DNA of 22,349 bases from Priapulus caudatus (lineage: Eukaryota > Priapulida > Priapulimorpha > Priapulimorphida > Priapulidae): assembly GCF_000485595.1 (NCBI RefSeq), contig NW_014577944.1:1-22349 (forward strand). Reading direction: 5' to 3'. Position 1 is the stretch's first letter. The number at the start of each line of letters is the position of its first letter. The translations under genes and the position numbers were made by a program. The notes beneath the pieces were generated by a model, which saw nothing but the letters and a program-made list of their open reading frames with translations, was not told the DNA's origin and did not search any database. Below, piece after piece: positions 10,219 to 20,266 of the stretch.

Positions 10219-13200
10219 GCATTTGTCCGGCTAAATCATCTTGGCCTTTGTCTGGGAAAGGATGGAACGAGATCTGCAGTAAACCGAATTAGAAAGTCAT
10301 TTGACAACGACATTCTTCGCTGCAAAGATCATGTTACAGCCGTTATTGGCACATGCCAAAAACCAGCCAGAAGAAGGTTATTTGATATCAACGGTAAGAA
10401 AACTCCTTTCACAGAGAGAACATTGTCGTTTAGTGCCTTTTTTGTGGATTTTTAATTCCTGAATAAATCTGAAAATCATACCAACACATGTTTTAACAAG
10501 TGTGACCAATGAATAATTTGATTTTTTTACATGCTAAATTCATTTTACGTTTTCTTCAATTTTACAAGCTGTTTAAAATGTATTTTATTTTTCTAGATAA
10601 TGGTGCAGATGATGATGACATAATGTACGACGTATGCGTTTGATTCGGATACTGCAGACGATTTAGATGAAGGTTTGAAGATATGTTATATACATTAATT
10701 TAAGTTTAATTTTAAATTGAAGTTGATGTACTATTGATAAATTTTATTTCTTCACTTGATTCCTCAAAGATTTAATTTGTTGTATTGTTTAACTTAATTA
10801 AATATTCTCACTTTCCAGCAGATTCATTCATGTTCCATTCTTTGCATTCACAATACATTTAAAAGTACATTTATAAATACTGTAGGAATGATGGGAGTTT
10901 TATTTGTATACTTTGCAACTAGTTATGTAGCTATCTTTATTTAGGGAGACTGTATTAAATCTTTAAAAAAATTGATTTTCAGATGCAGCAGAGGAAATAC
11001 TACGAGCAGACCTGGCAGAAAGAGACTTGGCGGAAGGCTCGCCAGTAGACGATGTTGCTGAACAAGTAAGTAACATAGATCAAAATGTATAATCACCAAC
11101 ATTTTAAAATCTGAAGTAATATGCAAATGTGAGCAAGTCCATAGTTTAAAATTATTTGTTATATTGTTAAGTTGTTCTGTTATTTTTATATATACATAGG
11201 CAAATGACGAAACACAAGAAACGCACAATCAAAATTGTGCGTACAGCATTGTGTTTGACAACGTAAACAGTCATTTGCGTGCACACCAGACGTCAAGGAA
11301 AACTGGCAATGTCATGAAAAACATGGTCCAGGCGTACGTTGCAATTGACAGAATTCCAACGCTACACCTGTCAGACCTGGCCCCTTCACCGGAAGAGGTG
11401 GAGATGATACCATGCAGCATCTTCATTCGGAGTGAAACAGAAAATAGGACTATTCGGTAGGAATAGGAATGACATTGTTGTTAATCCAAATTAATTTTCA
11501 AAATACTTCTTCAACATATATACAAAACTTAAATTTTTAAATACATTGTCCATCAACATTGGCAGCAAAGGTTGAAGTAAAATATGTATTTTCCATATAT
11601 TGCAGATCTGACTATGTAACAGTAGTAAAGAAAACACTAGAAGAACATCTCCCTTTCTTCCATAAAGAAGTGTTTGAAGAAGAAATTAACCTGCACATGC
11701 ATGCAGAGAATTCTAAAAAGAAAAGTCAGCTGGTGAGATTTGTTAACAATATTCTCTGGGAAATTTTTAAATTCCTTGTTTAAAAAACCACGTACAAACA
11801 TTTTCTTAACGGTTGGGTTCATCAACCTTTCTAATGCATAAAATCCGCTAATGTTCAGTCATACGTAGCATTAGCCAAAAATGGTTCACACTTAATAACC
11901 GTACTGGTCCAAGTTGAGCTATTAAAACGTAAACATTATGTAATAAAAAATATTCCTAAATGAGGTACATGTTTTGTCTGCGAAACTTTTGTTTTAGATT
12001 CCATTAGGGGTACTTGACAAGGATGAAAGCAAAATCACCGAAATGATAGATATCATGGAAAGCTATCATGATTACGTTCCTGTCGGGCTGAGTGACGAAC
12101 CTGTGGTTATTCCATTGTATGGCGACGGTTTAAGTGTAGAGAGAGGTTATGATGCCAAAAATGGACGCATCAACGCTGGTAGTGCTTGGGCCCAACTGCA
12201 AGGGCTCCATCCGGCAATACAGGAGTGGCACAAGCGCGGTATTTTGCTACAGGTAAAAAAATACTACCAGTCTCAACTCTCGTTTCGATCATATAATAAA
12301 CCTTAGTAGTAATTGTTACATGCAATTTCGATTTCCGGAATGTACTGTAAACAAATTAGTGAAGAACATTCAGTAATTCATTTACACTAAATAAATCACT
12401 TGACCTATACGATATGTAGTTTACAAATGTTGACAAACCGTCTTGTATTTTTACATCTGGAGTTATTTATTGTTTGATGTCATTCTTTACAGGATACATT
12501 CAGGCTGCTATACTCACAGAAGAGTGCCAGAAGTGTTGGAACATTGCACTACATACGGAATGCTTATCGGCAAGTTAACGTAAAAGCTGAAGTGTCCCAC
12601 TGTTTTAATGAAGCGACGGAGCTGTTGAGATTTGCTACAGAAGCTTACATCCTAGCCACATCATTGAGTTTGATGGGATGCAGAACCGTTTCAGAGTCAC
12701 CTAAAGACCTGCCAACCGAAAGCTGTCGTCTAAGCAGTTATCTCAATGACATTTGTGAAAAAGTGGTTGACATTTGTTTTTATCCACCAAACACTACCGC
12801 TGTGATAAATGCCAACACGTCAACAGATGACAACTACAGGTATTGTGTGTGCAAAAATGATTCTGGTGAAGGCATGGTTATGTGTGACAACAAGAAGTGT
12901 AAGAATGGAAAATGGTTCCATTTGTCATGCATGAGCATAATGAATGACAGTGATGTGCTGCACAGAGAATGGTACTGTTCCAGGGCATGTGAAACGCGCA
13001 ACAGTGCCCCACATGAAGTAAACGACGACCTCACATTTAAATACACGCAGGCACTATTGTGGAAAGGCATCGGTGAAATGGTTCGTCACAGGTCGAACAA
13101 TGGGGATAAAATGACGGCCTACTGGAAGGAGGATATGATTGAATTCTACGAATGCAATCACACAAAATACTTCATATGTGGGCACCGGTTGCTGATGGAC

Positions 13201-13972
13201 ACACACGGCGCATTGCCACCGAGAATGGCCCACGAATTAAAGTGGAACAGAACTGTTAATGTCCAGGGAGGAAGTAACAATAACATAGAAATGGATCTGA
13301 TGATGGAGTTCTACAACAAGGAGTTCAAAGGTTAATGTAGTCTCAAATTACCTTGATTTATAAATGTGATTCTGTAACTATGGTGGTAACTGAACAGACA
13401 CAGATGTAATATGCCAATGATGTCGCCAACAAATAATATATAACGCATAACAAACGCGCAAAAACATTTGTTATTTTCATATTAAATGAAGTTTGCCAAG
13501 ATTTTGATAGAGAAGGCACATAGAATAGGAATAGTTAATGAAAAGTATTGTATTGTAGAATACAATTTGAATTTCCTGTGATACGATTACATGATCATTG
13601 CGTACTTTGGTTGCAATTTTAGAATCTGTTAAAGATGCAGCAGGAAACCTATCAGAAGCAACCATAGCCTGACATGGGGAAATGATAGGGATTGGAAAAG
13701 AATTAGGCAGTATTATGGACAACATTTGCGAAATTCCCACACAACGTACCAGGAAAAGGACATCAATGAAAAAAGTGGAGGACCTTTACCATTTGGTAGA
13801 AACTCTAGTCAAACATAAGTGCTGTGTAAAAAATCAAAATCCACGATACCATCAAGGATATGGGGATTTCATCTTCAATACTTCGTGCTCAAATCCTGTT
13901 GCCATGCGTAAATGCATCAACAAGCATATAAGGAAACGAGTCAAAAGGCTGAAACTGATAAATGCAAGGTAA
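10219..13972 (+). pseudogene. DUF6589 protein with internal ING-like PHD finger, eight exons, decayed
   Basis: Eight exons join in phase: 10219-10393, 10597-10672, 10983-11065, 11200-11456, 11606-11732, 11998-12252, 12493-13330, 13623-13972, all with GT donors and AG acceptors. The conceptual product is about 719 residues and lacks an N-terminus, since exon 1 opens in phase 0 with no start. I assign DUF6589 from recalled family motifs: FDNVN at ~130, the YGDGLSVER motif at ~280, QLQGLHPAIQEWHKRG at ~305-320, SAR.VGTL in exon 7, and an SPRK/AHELKW-like segment before the end. A C4HC3 PHD finger occupies residues ~441-490. The function of DUF6589 is not established; its repetitive distribution and acidic motifs suggest a transposase-like RNase H fold (inference). 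Two lesions: an extra T at 10639-10641 shifts exon 2, and TGA at 13670-13672 replaces an Arg codon expected in TIARHG. The other junctions are clean, so decay is recent or partly sequencing error. It converges on the helicase fragment on the other strand, 166 bases away. Confidence 0.72.
12841..12990 (+). other. PHD finger domain inside the DUF6589 protein
   Basis: Fifty codons within exon 7 carry C-x-C, C-x4-C, WFHLSC and WYC-x3-C, i.e. Cys4-His-Cys3. The arrangement 'Y-C-x-C ... MCDN..C...WFH..C ... WYC' is that of ING-family PHD fingers, which bind histone H3 trimethylated on Lys4. The tyrosine just before the first Cys and the tryptophan before FH, both part of the aromatic cage in ING proteins, are present. 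The last Cys pair has three rather than two residues between, a small deviation. No intron flanks the domain, so it was not added as a separate exon at this locus. Confidence 0.85.
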
Positions 13973-14099
13973 AAACATACTGGTAAAATATTTACACCAT
14001 CATAGCTTAAGAAAGATACAAATGAGAAAATATTACAAACACAAACTGATGATATAAGGCAAAGAAGAATTTGATGCATTACTGTGACGATTTCTACCA

Positions 14100-14119
14100 T
14101 TTATTCTTCCAGATTTATT
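14100..14119 (-). terminator. Two poly(A) signals for the helicase fragment
   Basis: AATAAA occurs twice on the - strand (14119-14114 and 14105-14100), 20-40 bases after the stop codon at 14141-14139. The placement fits a 3' end for the leftward transcript. No equivalent AATAAA follows the DUF6589 stop at 13972 closely. Confidence 0.6.
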
Positions 14120-14138
14120 ATTATTCTCACCCTAGCAT

Positions 14139-15190
14139 CTAGAATTTTGATGCAACCTTTCCCGAACAACAGCATTTCTTAAAACAAATGCTGCAACATG
14201 AACATTGTTCACACGAACATAACTCACAGTCATTACTCATACATTTTCCTGCAGTGAGAATATCAACTGTCATTCCCTTGGACACAAACAATTTTAGAAT
14301 TTTTGTTCTGTAACAGATGTCCCCGGTAATGGTTTGTTTTAATTCCTCATCAGAGCACAGTAGCAGAGATCGTGCATACGGATATGTGATGGAATGATTT
14401 TCTGCCATCTCTTCCACACCTGCCTAGCTCTTGCCAGAAAGTCATTACTGAAGACGGAATGCCCCAGTTTATTACTTGTCCGATGTCTGGTATGTCTATA
14501 CCCATTCCCAATGCAACGGTTGCACACAGCATACGAATACTGCTTGCTGGTTTCTTTATTTCAGAGAGAATACGATCACTCGTTTTTTCATCCGTTCTGC
14601 TGTGGTACATTTCAACCATTCTATTACTTATGGTTTCCTTACCACATTTGTACGCATAGGGTCCTAACTCTTCCATGAGCCACATGTACATGAACTCGCA
14701 GTTGTGCAAATTTCTACAATATACAATTGTTTTGGGTGCCATTTCCTGTTTAGTAGTAATCATATCTACGATCCATTTCAGTTCGCCTTCCATGTTCTCT
14801 TTTGGCGAATCTTGCACGTAGATGAAAATGTTTGCTCTAAAAAATACACAATTGTTAATGCAATTAACAGTTTCAAACATTAAACAAATTTGTAATTAAT
14901 TTAAAATATATATCACTGTTAAGGTACACACAGAAATGTCTAAAAACGAATTTCACAACGGTTTACCTGTCTGGAAGAGTAGCAACAACTTTGGTATCTT
15001 CTGTGAGGCCAAGTAGACTATATAAATCCTCTTGTATGTTTGCAGAGGCTGTAGCAGTCAAGAGAAGCGTTGGGCAGCCACAGAAAATGCTAACAATGTC
15101 AGCAACCTTCCTGTAATCGGGTCGAAAGTCCAGGCCGCATTCAATGAACCCCGTTCTGTCCCAATAACCCTCACCAAAATATAAAAAAGG
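14139..15190 (-). pseudogene. RecQ-family helicase, C-terminal half only, frameshifted
   Basis: Two exons on -: 15190(or ~15160)-14967 and 14836-14139, joined in phase (donor GTAAAC, acceptor TTTTTTAG). RecQ hallmarks in order: FRPDYRK (after motif II), motif III LTATA near 15050-15063, motif IV TIVYC near 14713-14733, motif V ALGMGIDIPDIGQVINWG, motif VI QELGRCGRDGR near 14402-14434, then a GDICYR...CMSNDCELC zinc-binding region and a Cys-rich tail. The ATP-binding half (Q motif, Walker A, DEAH) is absent: upstream in the same frame are stops and then a zinc-ribbon ORF. A one-base excess in the A4 run at 14398-14401 shifts the frame right after motif VI; the tail reads on in the next frame to 14139. 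So it cannot make an active helicase as it stands. RecQ enzymes unwind DNA 3'-5' in repair; related multi-copy genes occur in invertebrates. Confidence 0.8.
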
Positions 15191-15214
15191 TTATATGGGA
15201 CAGAATTATTCGGT

Positions 15215-15439
15215 CTAATGCCGGCACTGCTGCCTTGTGCAGTGAAACACAAACTGGTCGGCACGTCGTGCGTATTGCGTTAGGTTCATTTCTTCATCGC
15301 AGTTAGCGCATAGCTGGACCCTCTTGATGAGCCCTACTGACTGTAAGAATTCGATGGACTCCTCGACTGTCCGCGTACTTATATTAATGTCTCTTAAATT
15401 AAAACCGCGTAAATCCGGGTAGGGGCCATGCTGCGCCAT
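15215..15439 (-). pseudogene. ISXO2/Merlin-like transposase, zinc-ribbon N-terminus only
   Basis: The - frame from ATG 15439-15437 (open also to 15514) to the stop at 15217-15215 gives about 74 residues. A helical segment (TVEESIEFLQSVGLI) is followed by CANC (15310-15299) and CTRQQC (15241-15224), the layout of the zinc ribbon that precedes the catalytic domain in ISXO2-like (IS1595/Merlin) transposases. No DDE catalytic domain follows: three in-frame stops lie between 15217 and 15191, then the RecQ fragment begins. A one-base shift would give IRPNNSVPYNLF, faintly like the usual start of the next segment, so a frameshifted remnant is possible. It is either a 5' transposase fragment fused by rearrangement to the helicase remnant, or a short independent zinc-ribbon protein. 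Confidence 0.55.
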
Positions 15440-15647
15440 AGTGACGATCTTGTCATGAAATGAGACTGAGTGAAATTTAAATGTGTTTGGAACGGTGATG
15501 GGGGGGGGGCGCATTTCGATCGCCAGGCAAGAATGTCAGAAATTTCAGCGTGCAGTCATTGGCTGGCGGCAATATCAAAGGTTCGAACGAAACAGTGTAA
15601 TACACGTACGGTTAGCGAATTCGATGCCAACGGTCAGCCATTCGAAA
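15440..15647. promoter_or_regulatory. Divergent intergenic region, candidate bidirectional promoter
   Basis: About 210 bases separate the start of the - strand zinc-ribbon ORF from the + strand SAMD3-like gene. It holds a G9-10 run near 15500, an inverted CCAAT box (ATTGG, near 15559) and CpG steps, but no TATA box. In-frame ATGs upstream of 15648 (15624 and back to 15483) mean the + gene could start slightly earlier. The promoter reading is inferred from layout. Confidence 0.35.
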
Positions 15648-18600
15648 ATGGACGACGAAAGAAAGAAGATGGTTGACGAAGAGTACGAAAAAATGAAGAA
15701 GGCAGGGGACCATTTGACCCCCAACTCATTATACCGGGCAATAGAAGCGAGGCTTCCAGCAGAACTAAAGGGTATGTTTTGCCAAAATATGGTTACTGGA
15801 TGTTAAGATCTATTCTCCTCCTCCTCTCTATCTCTCCTCCTTAAGATGTTAAGATTAAATTTCGCCGACTCGAGTTAGCTCGAGCTCGAGCTCGAGCGTT
15901 AACTCGAGTTAGCGATTCTGTAGCGTCTACACGACATCAACCGATAGCGATTCTTACCGATTTATTATGCATGCGTGCGTGCGTGCGTGTGTACGTAAAC
16001 GTGCGTGCGTGCGGGCGTTTGGATGTATACGTGCGCGCGTGCGTACCTGCATATGCACGTACACATGCGTGCGTGCGTGTGAACGTAGACGTGCGTGCGT
16101 GCGTGCATGCGTGCGTGCGTGCGTGTGCACGTACACGTGCGTGCGTGCGTTTGCACGTACACGCTCAAGAATAAGTTTAAATACGAGAGGTCTCCTCTGC
16201 AAGATGAAGATGTTCTGAAGAAGAAGGCATTGTATGGCCACAAGAAGGCACCAATTGATCCCAACCAGCCACCCTCCCCAGTGAAACGAGCGAAGCGGGA
16301 TTCTTTAGCCGTATGCATAACATTCATAATTGTTTTTTATTATGTATCTACTAACCAGTATGTAGTTTAGAATTCGCCTGATAACACTTCCTGTTTATTG
16401 TTAGTATATTGTAACAAGAACCTATAGGAGAACATTTGGGCTAGTAGTTCCTAACTGTAACAAACAATTGGAGCATTTGAATCCTCACCCTGAGTACATC
16501 TTAAATTACATGGTGTGTTTAATCCACATCTGTCTAGTATCAACCCAGGTGTACATGTAGGTGGATAACTAGCAGGGATAATTCCATAAATAATCTGTGC
16601 ACTTGAGAAGCTTATTATTCTCTGAGTGCATAGAGTCATATCTTGCATGTATAGGCCCCTACTTGTTTATATGCTATAAAAGAACTGTGTTATAATTTAA
16701 AACGAATTATATTTCTGTAGTTATAAGGTTACAGATACACTTGTCTGGAGGTGGTCTTGAGTTACATTATCACTTGCAGGTACCCTTTCAGTTTTAACAT
16801 AGATTACTATAATCTCTATTCTATCAGTGCATTTACTTATAATTCCTACACTGCTTTGATGAAAATGAAAAAATTCAATTTCCAGTGCTTTCAACATTCT
16901 ATAATTCAATTAGGAAACTCAGGAAGGTGAAGATGCCGCAAGCATTCAGCGACACATACATGATCTGAAGCTCTTGGCGGCAAGGCAAAACCCAGATGTG
17001 GGTATAGTGAAGGACAACATGCACAGAACAAGGGGCTACAGGATAGAGTATATAGCCAAGCATTCAGTTGTGGAAATTCTCCAAGAATTTCCAATTTTGA
17101 AAGCAGAAACACAGGTAGGAAATACCACAATGCTAATATTTTACATACCATTAACCCAATTCAGAACATGTGTTTTTTGAGAGTATGCTGTAACTGGGGA
17201 GGGGGGGGGTCACTGTATATCAACTTTCCTTCATAAAAACTAATGCCGAACGGTCCCGTACTCGCCGCTGCGAGTGTGCTGTGGCGCCATGATAATATAT
17301 ATATAGAGATATGCATTTCATACATGATACATTTCCCTACTTCTTTTCTACAAGCTCCTAGAGCAACTTCAAGCCGCATTTGGAGGAAAGGATGTTCACG
17401 CTTCACTCTACAAGTTTTTTCTCGGTGCAGCAGATGGCATCATGGAGCTGGCTGAGAAAAACAGCGACACTAAAGGAATACGTGAACTGTTCACATCAGT
17501 GTTGGAAGAATGCACATCTGACAAGAAAAAACAAGGTTATAGTTTATTACTACCTTTTTAATTAATTAACTCTTTGTATTAGTACTGCTGGGAAAAATTC
17601 TAGATAAAATAAACTATTTTTTATACCACATATATAATGCATGTAAAGAGGAAATTTACGAGTAGTAAAGTTACATCACTACAGCTTATAGAGCATGTTC
17701 CTGATTATCTTTCTGCATGTTTTGATTCCATTATCAAGACAATTTATGCTTCTTACATGTATTGTCGCATACTTTTGTACACACGATTTATGCCTCCGTC
17801 AAACCTGAAGTGTGCTGGGGGCATTATTACCGCGATATTTGGAGAACCCTTTGGTGGATTTCAATCGTACCTGGACCAGGTGTAAAGCAAGAAGTGTGGA
17901 TGAACTGATTATATTTTGGATGTAATATGTCATAGGGTATTGACATTTAAAAAATCTCCGATATATGGGGTAAAATAATCCGGCTCCTTTAGAGTTAAGG
18001 ACAATGCAGTTCTAAAGATAGTGTGCAGTACTTGAAGTAGAATTTCATCGTGACTGAAAATGCCTTGAAACCATTAATCATTTAGAAAATGATATACAAC
18101 AATGCTGTTGGAAACAGCGGATCATTTTTAATACAATCAAATGTCCTAATAAACCAGCATGTTGACTGTGTGCACACACAGATATGCATAATAGCACATT
18201 GTTAACCATTGGAGTAATTGTGAATTCGGAATGTGTTCAACTTCAAATTTTAAAATTACGAGCTCAATTTGAGGCGACTAATTTTCACTACACAACTAAA
18301 ATATAATGTGTTTTTACATTGAAATGAAACAAATCTGGACAAATTCTCTTCCATGACCAGTACCCTATATTCTCTGTAAGAGCTAGAAAGGTTGTTTCAT
18401 ATTAGCACCCCCATTTATTTTTGACATGTATGTAGTGCGGGGCTAAGATTGTCGTAGACATCTTTAAGCGAGAAACAAACACTGGAGTTTAGCTGTAGTG
18501 AGATTTTAATATAAATCATGGCGGCAGCAACGACAACAACAACGACTGCGCATGCGCGCTACATCTATAATGATCATGACGGAAATCGGCAATGCGGAAA

Positions 18601-19880
18601 CGGAAACGGTACATATTTATCAATTTTACTGCCAACTGTTTCGCAAGTATGCATTGTATCTAAAGTGAAAATATATGCATTTGGAGTTTCTTTACACCTT
18701 TCGACCAAATAATTATTGAATTTACATTATCAATTTGCTGATTTTGTTTGCATCTTTAAAAATTAGCATAAAACTCAAACTTCAATTTCCTCATAGATCT
18801 GACTGTGGATGCAGGGTGTCTCCTCCTCCAACTACTGCTAGGAGAAAAGGAACAGACTTATGTCATCAATAAGGTATCTAGATACAAGAAAATTGTATCC
18901 TATTACATTACAGTAAAATTCACAGATATGGCCGAGTTGCTAATATGGTAAGAAATGCAGATAGTGATGACAAATTGAGATTGGCAAAACCATGCAACTT
19001 CTGATTAGGTAGGAGCATGCATGTAATAGTTCCACAGTAAGCCAAAAATAAGCTCTGTTAATCCTAAAAGGACTGTGATGCCCCCCCCCATAAATCTTAC
19101 TGTGCTCCAATATAGCAAGGTTTAAAGATTGTGTCATTTATTGCTCTATGGATTACATTTGAAATAAGTTTACCAAACCTTATGAAAATTAGAGAATATT
19201 TTAATGTACATGTGATATTTATAGTTGAGAAAGATTGTTTACTTCATTTTGGGGGCTTTAACCCGTTTTGGTAGATATGTAGGTCACAGCAAACTACAAG
19301 TACTAGTTAAAGTGTTCCATGATTATATTTAAAGCAAAGTTTTGTTCAGGATGACAATATCACTCCTTTGTTTTATTTGCTGTGTGATACAAATGTTACA
19401 TGTTCATACTAAATAACGTATGAAACGTATGAAATTGAAAGAACCTGTTTACAAAGCGGAAGGGTGACATTAGGTTGCTTTCTTTTTCTTATGTTTTGTA
19501 ATGCTCAGTTCTATTTTGAACCATACTTTGTTTTGGTAGTTTGAAGATAAAGGCAATAATTTTAAGGCAGGGCTGTCTGTTTTCTGCTTTTTTTGTCTTT
19601 CCAGGATCCTGTAGTGCCAACGCCTACAATGGTCATCAAAGGGAATCCGTTCGATACTGAAGAAATCTACATCGACATGGATGGCACAGTAGTGTGCACT
19701 TGTTCACATTTGTCGACAGGCTTTGCAGCAACCTTCGCTGCTTTTTTTATTTTTGGGACAGAGTATCCCCGTAATAGTAAAAATAGTCTTCTCCTATATG
19801 AGCAACAATTTGCTGATCTTGGGACCGACAAAGGTTTGCCCACTAAAGTCCTACGGTTCCTGACTAACATACACAAGTAA
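15648..19880 (+). CDS. SAMD3-like C-terminal domain protein, six exons, intact
   Basis: Exons 15648-15771, 16204-16310, 16914-17114, 17355-17535, 18797-18873 and 19605-19880 join in phase without a stop to give 321 residues. The start at 15648 is a conservative choice; 15624 is also in frame. Residues 1-77 are charged and contain a likely nuclear-localisation signal (PVKRAKRD, ~67-74). Residues ~90-145 resemble the 'R..RR.e.v.....v.ei...fP.l' segment of proteins annotated SAMD3-like in fish and invertebrates. Residues ~206-321 hold their C-terminal domain (PTPTMVI.G.PF, IDMDG, then hydrophobic helices ending LPTKVLRFLTNI). No SAM domain is seen. The molecular function of this expanded family is unknown. 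Intron 1 contains a GCGT microsatellite; the second acceptor (CTCTGCAAG) fits best, but an earlier start of exon 2 near 16171 is not excluded. AATAAA occurs at 20404 and 20605. Confidence 0.78.
15870..15915. repeat. CTCGAG palindrome cluster in intron 1
   Basis: CTCGAG/GCTCGAGC repeats form a nearly self-complementary 40-base block bordered by ACTCGAGTTAGC at both sides. It could extrude as a cruciform. It lies just left of the GCGT array. Confidence 0.6.
15966..16165. repeat. GCGT tetranucleotide microsatellite in intron 1
   Basis: About 200 bases of GTGC/GCGT repeats, broken at roughly 60-base spacing by CACGTACAC/GAACGTAGAC words, which hints at a higher-order unit. The sequence is alternating purine-pyrimidine and Z-DNA-prone. 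Cys/Arg/Val-rich frames across it are repeat artefacts. Confidence 0.85.
17536..18517. other. Large intron of the SAMD3-like gene (first part)
   Basis: AT-rich intronic DNA. A + frame ending at 17885 contains FGEPFGGFQSYLDQ and looks protein-like, but its phase fits neither neighbouring exon, so I treat it as intronic or as a fossil exon. Confidence 0.4.
18518..18608 (+). other. Possible alternative first exon with an NRF1-type site
   Basis: An ATG at 18518 in ATGGCGG context opens 30 codons (Thr-rich, then HDGNRQCGNGN) and ends in phase 1 at a GTACAT donor (18609), matching exactly the phase of the exon at 18797. It overlaps TGCGCATGCGC (18547-18557), the consensus of NRF1-class factors, usually found in core promoters. 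If used, it would give a short isoform of about 147 residues with just the C-terminal domain. There is no transcript evidence and the donor is not strong. Confidence 0.3.
18874..19604. other. Last intron of the SAMD3-like gene
   Basis: AT-rich, about 730 bases, with a C9 run near 19081 and a pyrimidine-rich acceptor (TTTTTGTCTTTCCAG) at its end. No embedded feature recognised. Confidence 0.6.
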
Positions 19881-19944
19881 GCTAAAGTGATTTAAATCGC
19901 GCCAACCCTGTTTTCTCGACACTGATGGAACAAAATTTCAGTTT

Positions 19945-19990
19945 CATAAAGTAATTTCTTTGATCCTAAGGATTTTTTTTATAACGCGTC
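19945..19990. mobile_element. Degenerate half-copy of the 20267-20453 MITE
   Basis: ATAAAGTAATTTC, GATCC.AAGGA, then TTATAACGCGTC parallel the right end of the element at 20404-20450 (ATAAAGTAATTTC, GGTCCCAAGGA, TTATAACGAGTC). The left half is missing or unrecognisable. Confidence 0.5.
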
Positions 19991-20266
19991 TAGATACGTA
20001 CGTGTATTCGACTTCACCATATTGTATCAATAGTTTTTATCATTTATTGGTGAATTGATCATTAACATTAGTCCAAATGTGAGGTGATTATTTGATGTGA
20101 ACTCAAAAACTAGTTAAAATTACATTTATTCAGAAAATATCAGTTCTTTGTTCAAGATGTCACTTTAAAGTGATTATATTTAAAATCACTTTGTACATCA
20201 GTTTTACATTGTCATCGTCATTATGCACCTATTACAATATTGATGATTTTGATGATACACGTATAA

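Noticed and set aside
13969-14190. Continuation of the DUF6589 gene by splicing from GTAAAA near 13969 to an acceptor at 14111-14112
   Set aside because: The added exon would lie antisense to the helicase tail and gives a short Ile-rich end without family resemblance.
15575-15600. GGTTCGAA word resembling a tRNA B box
   Set aside because: No A box, no cloverleaf and no acceptor stem around it.
17637-17885. Protein-like frame ending FGEPFGGFQSYLDQV inside the large intron
   Set aside because: Its possible acceptor phase does not match the upstream exon (phase 1), while the exon at 18797 does; kept only as a possible fossil exon.
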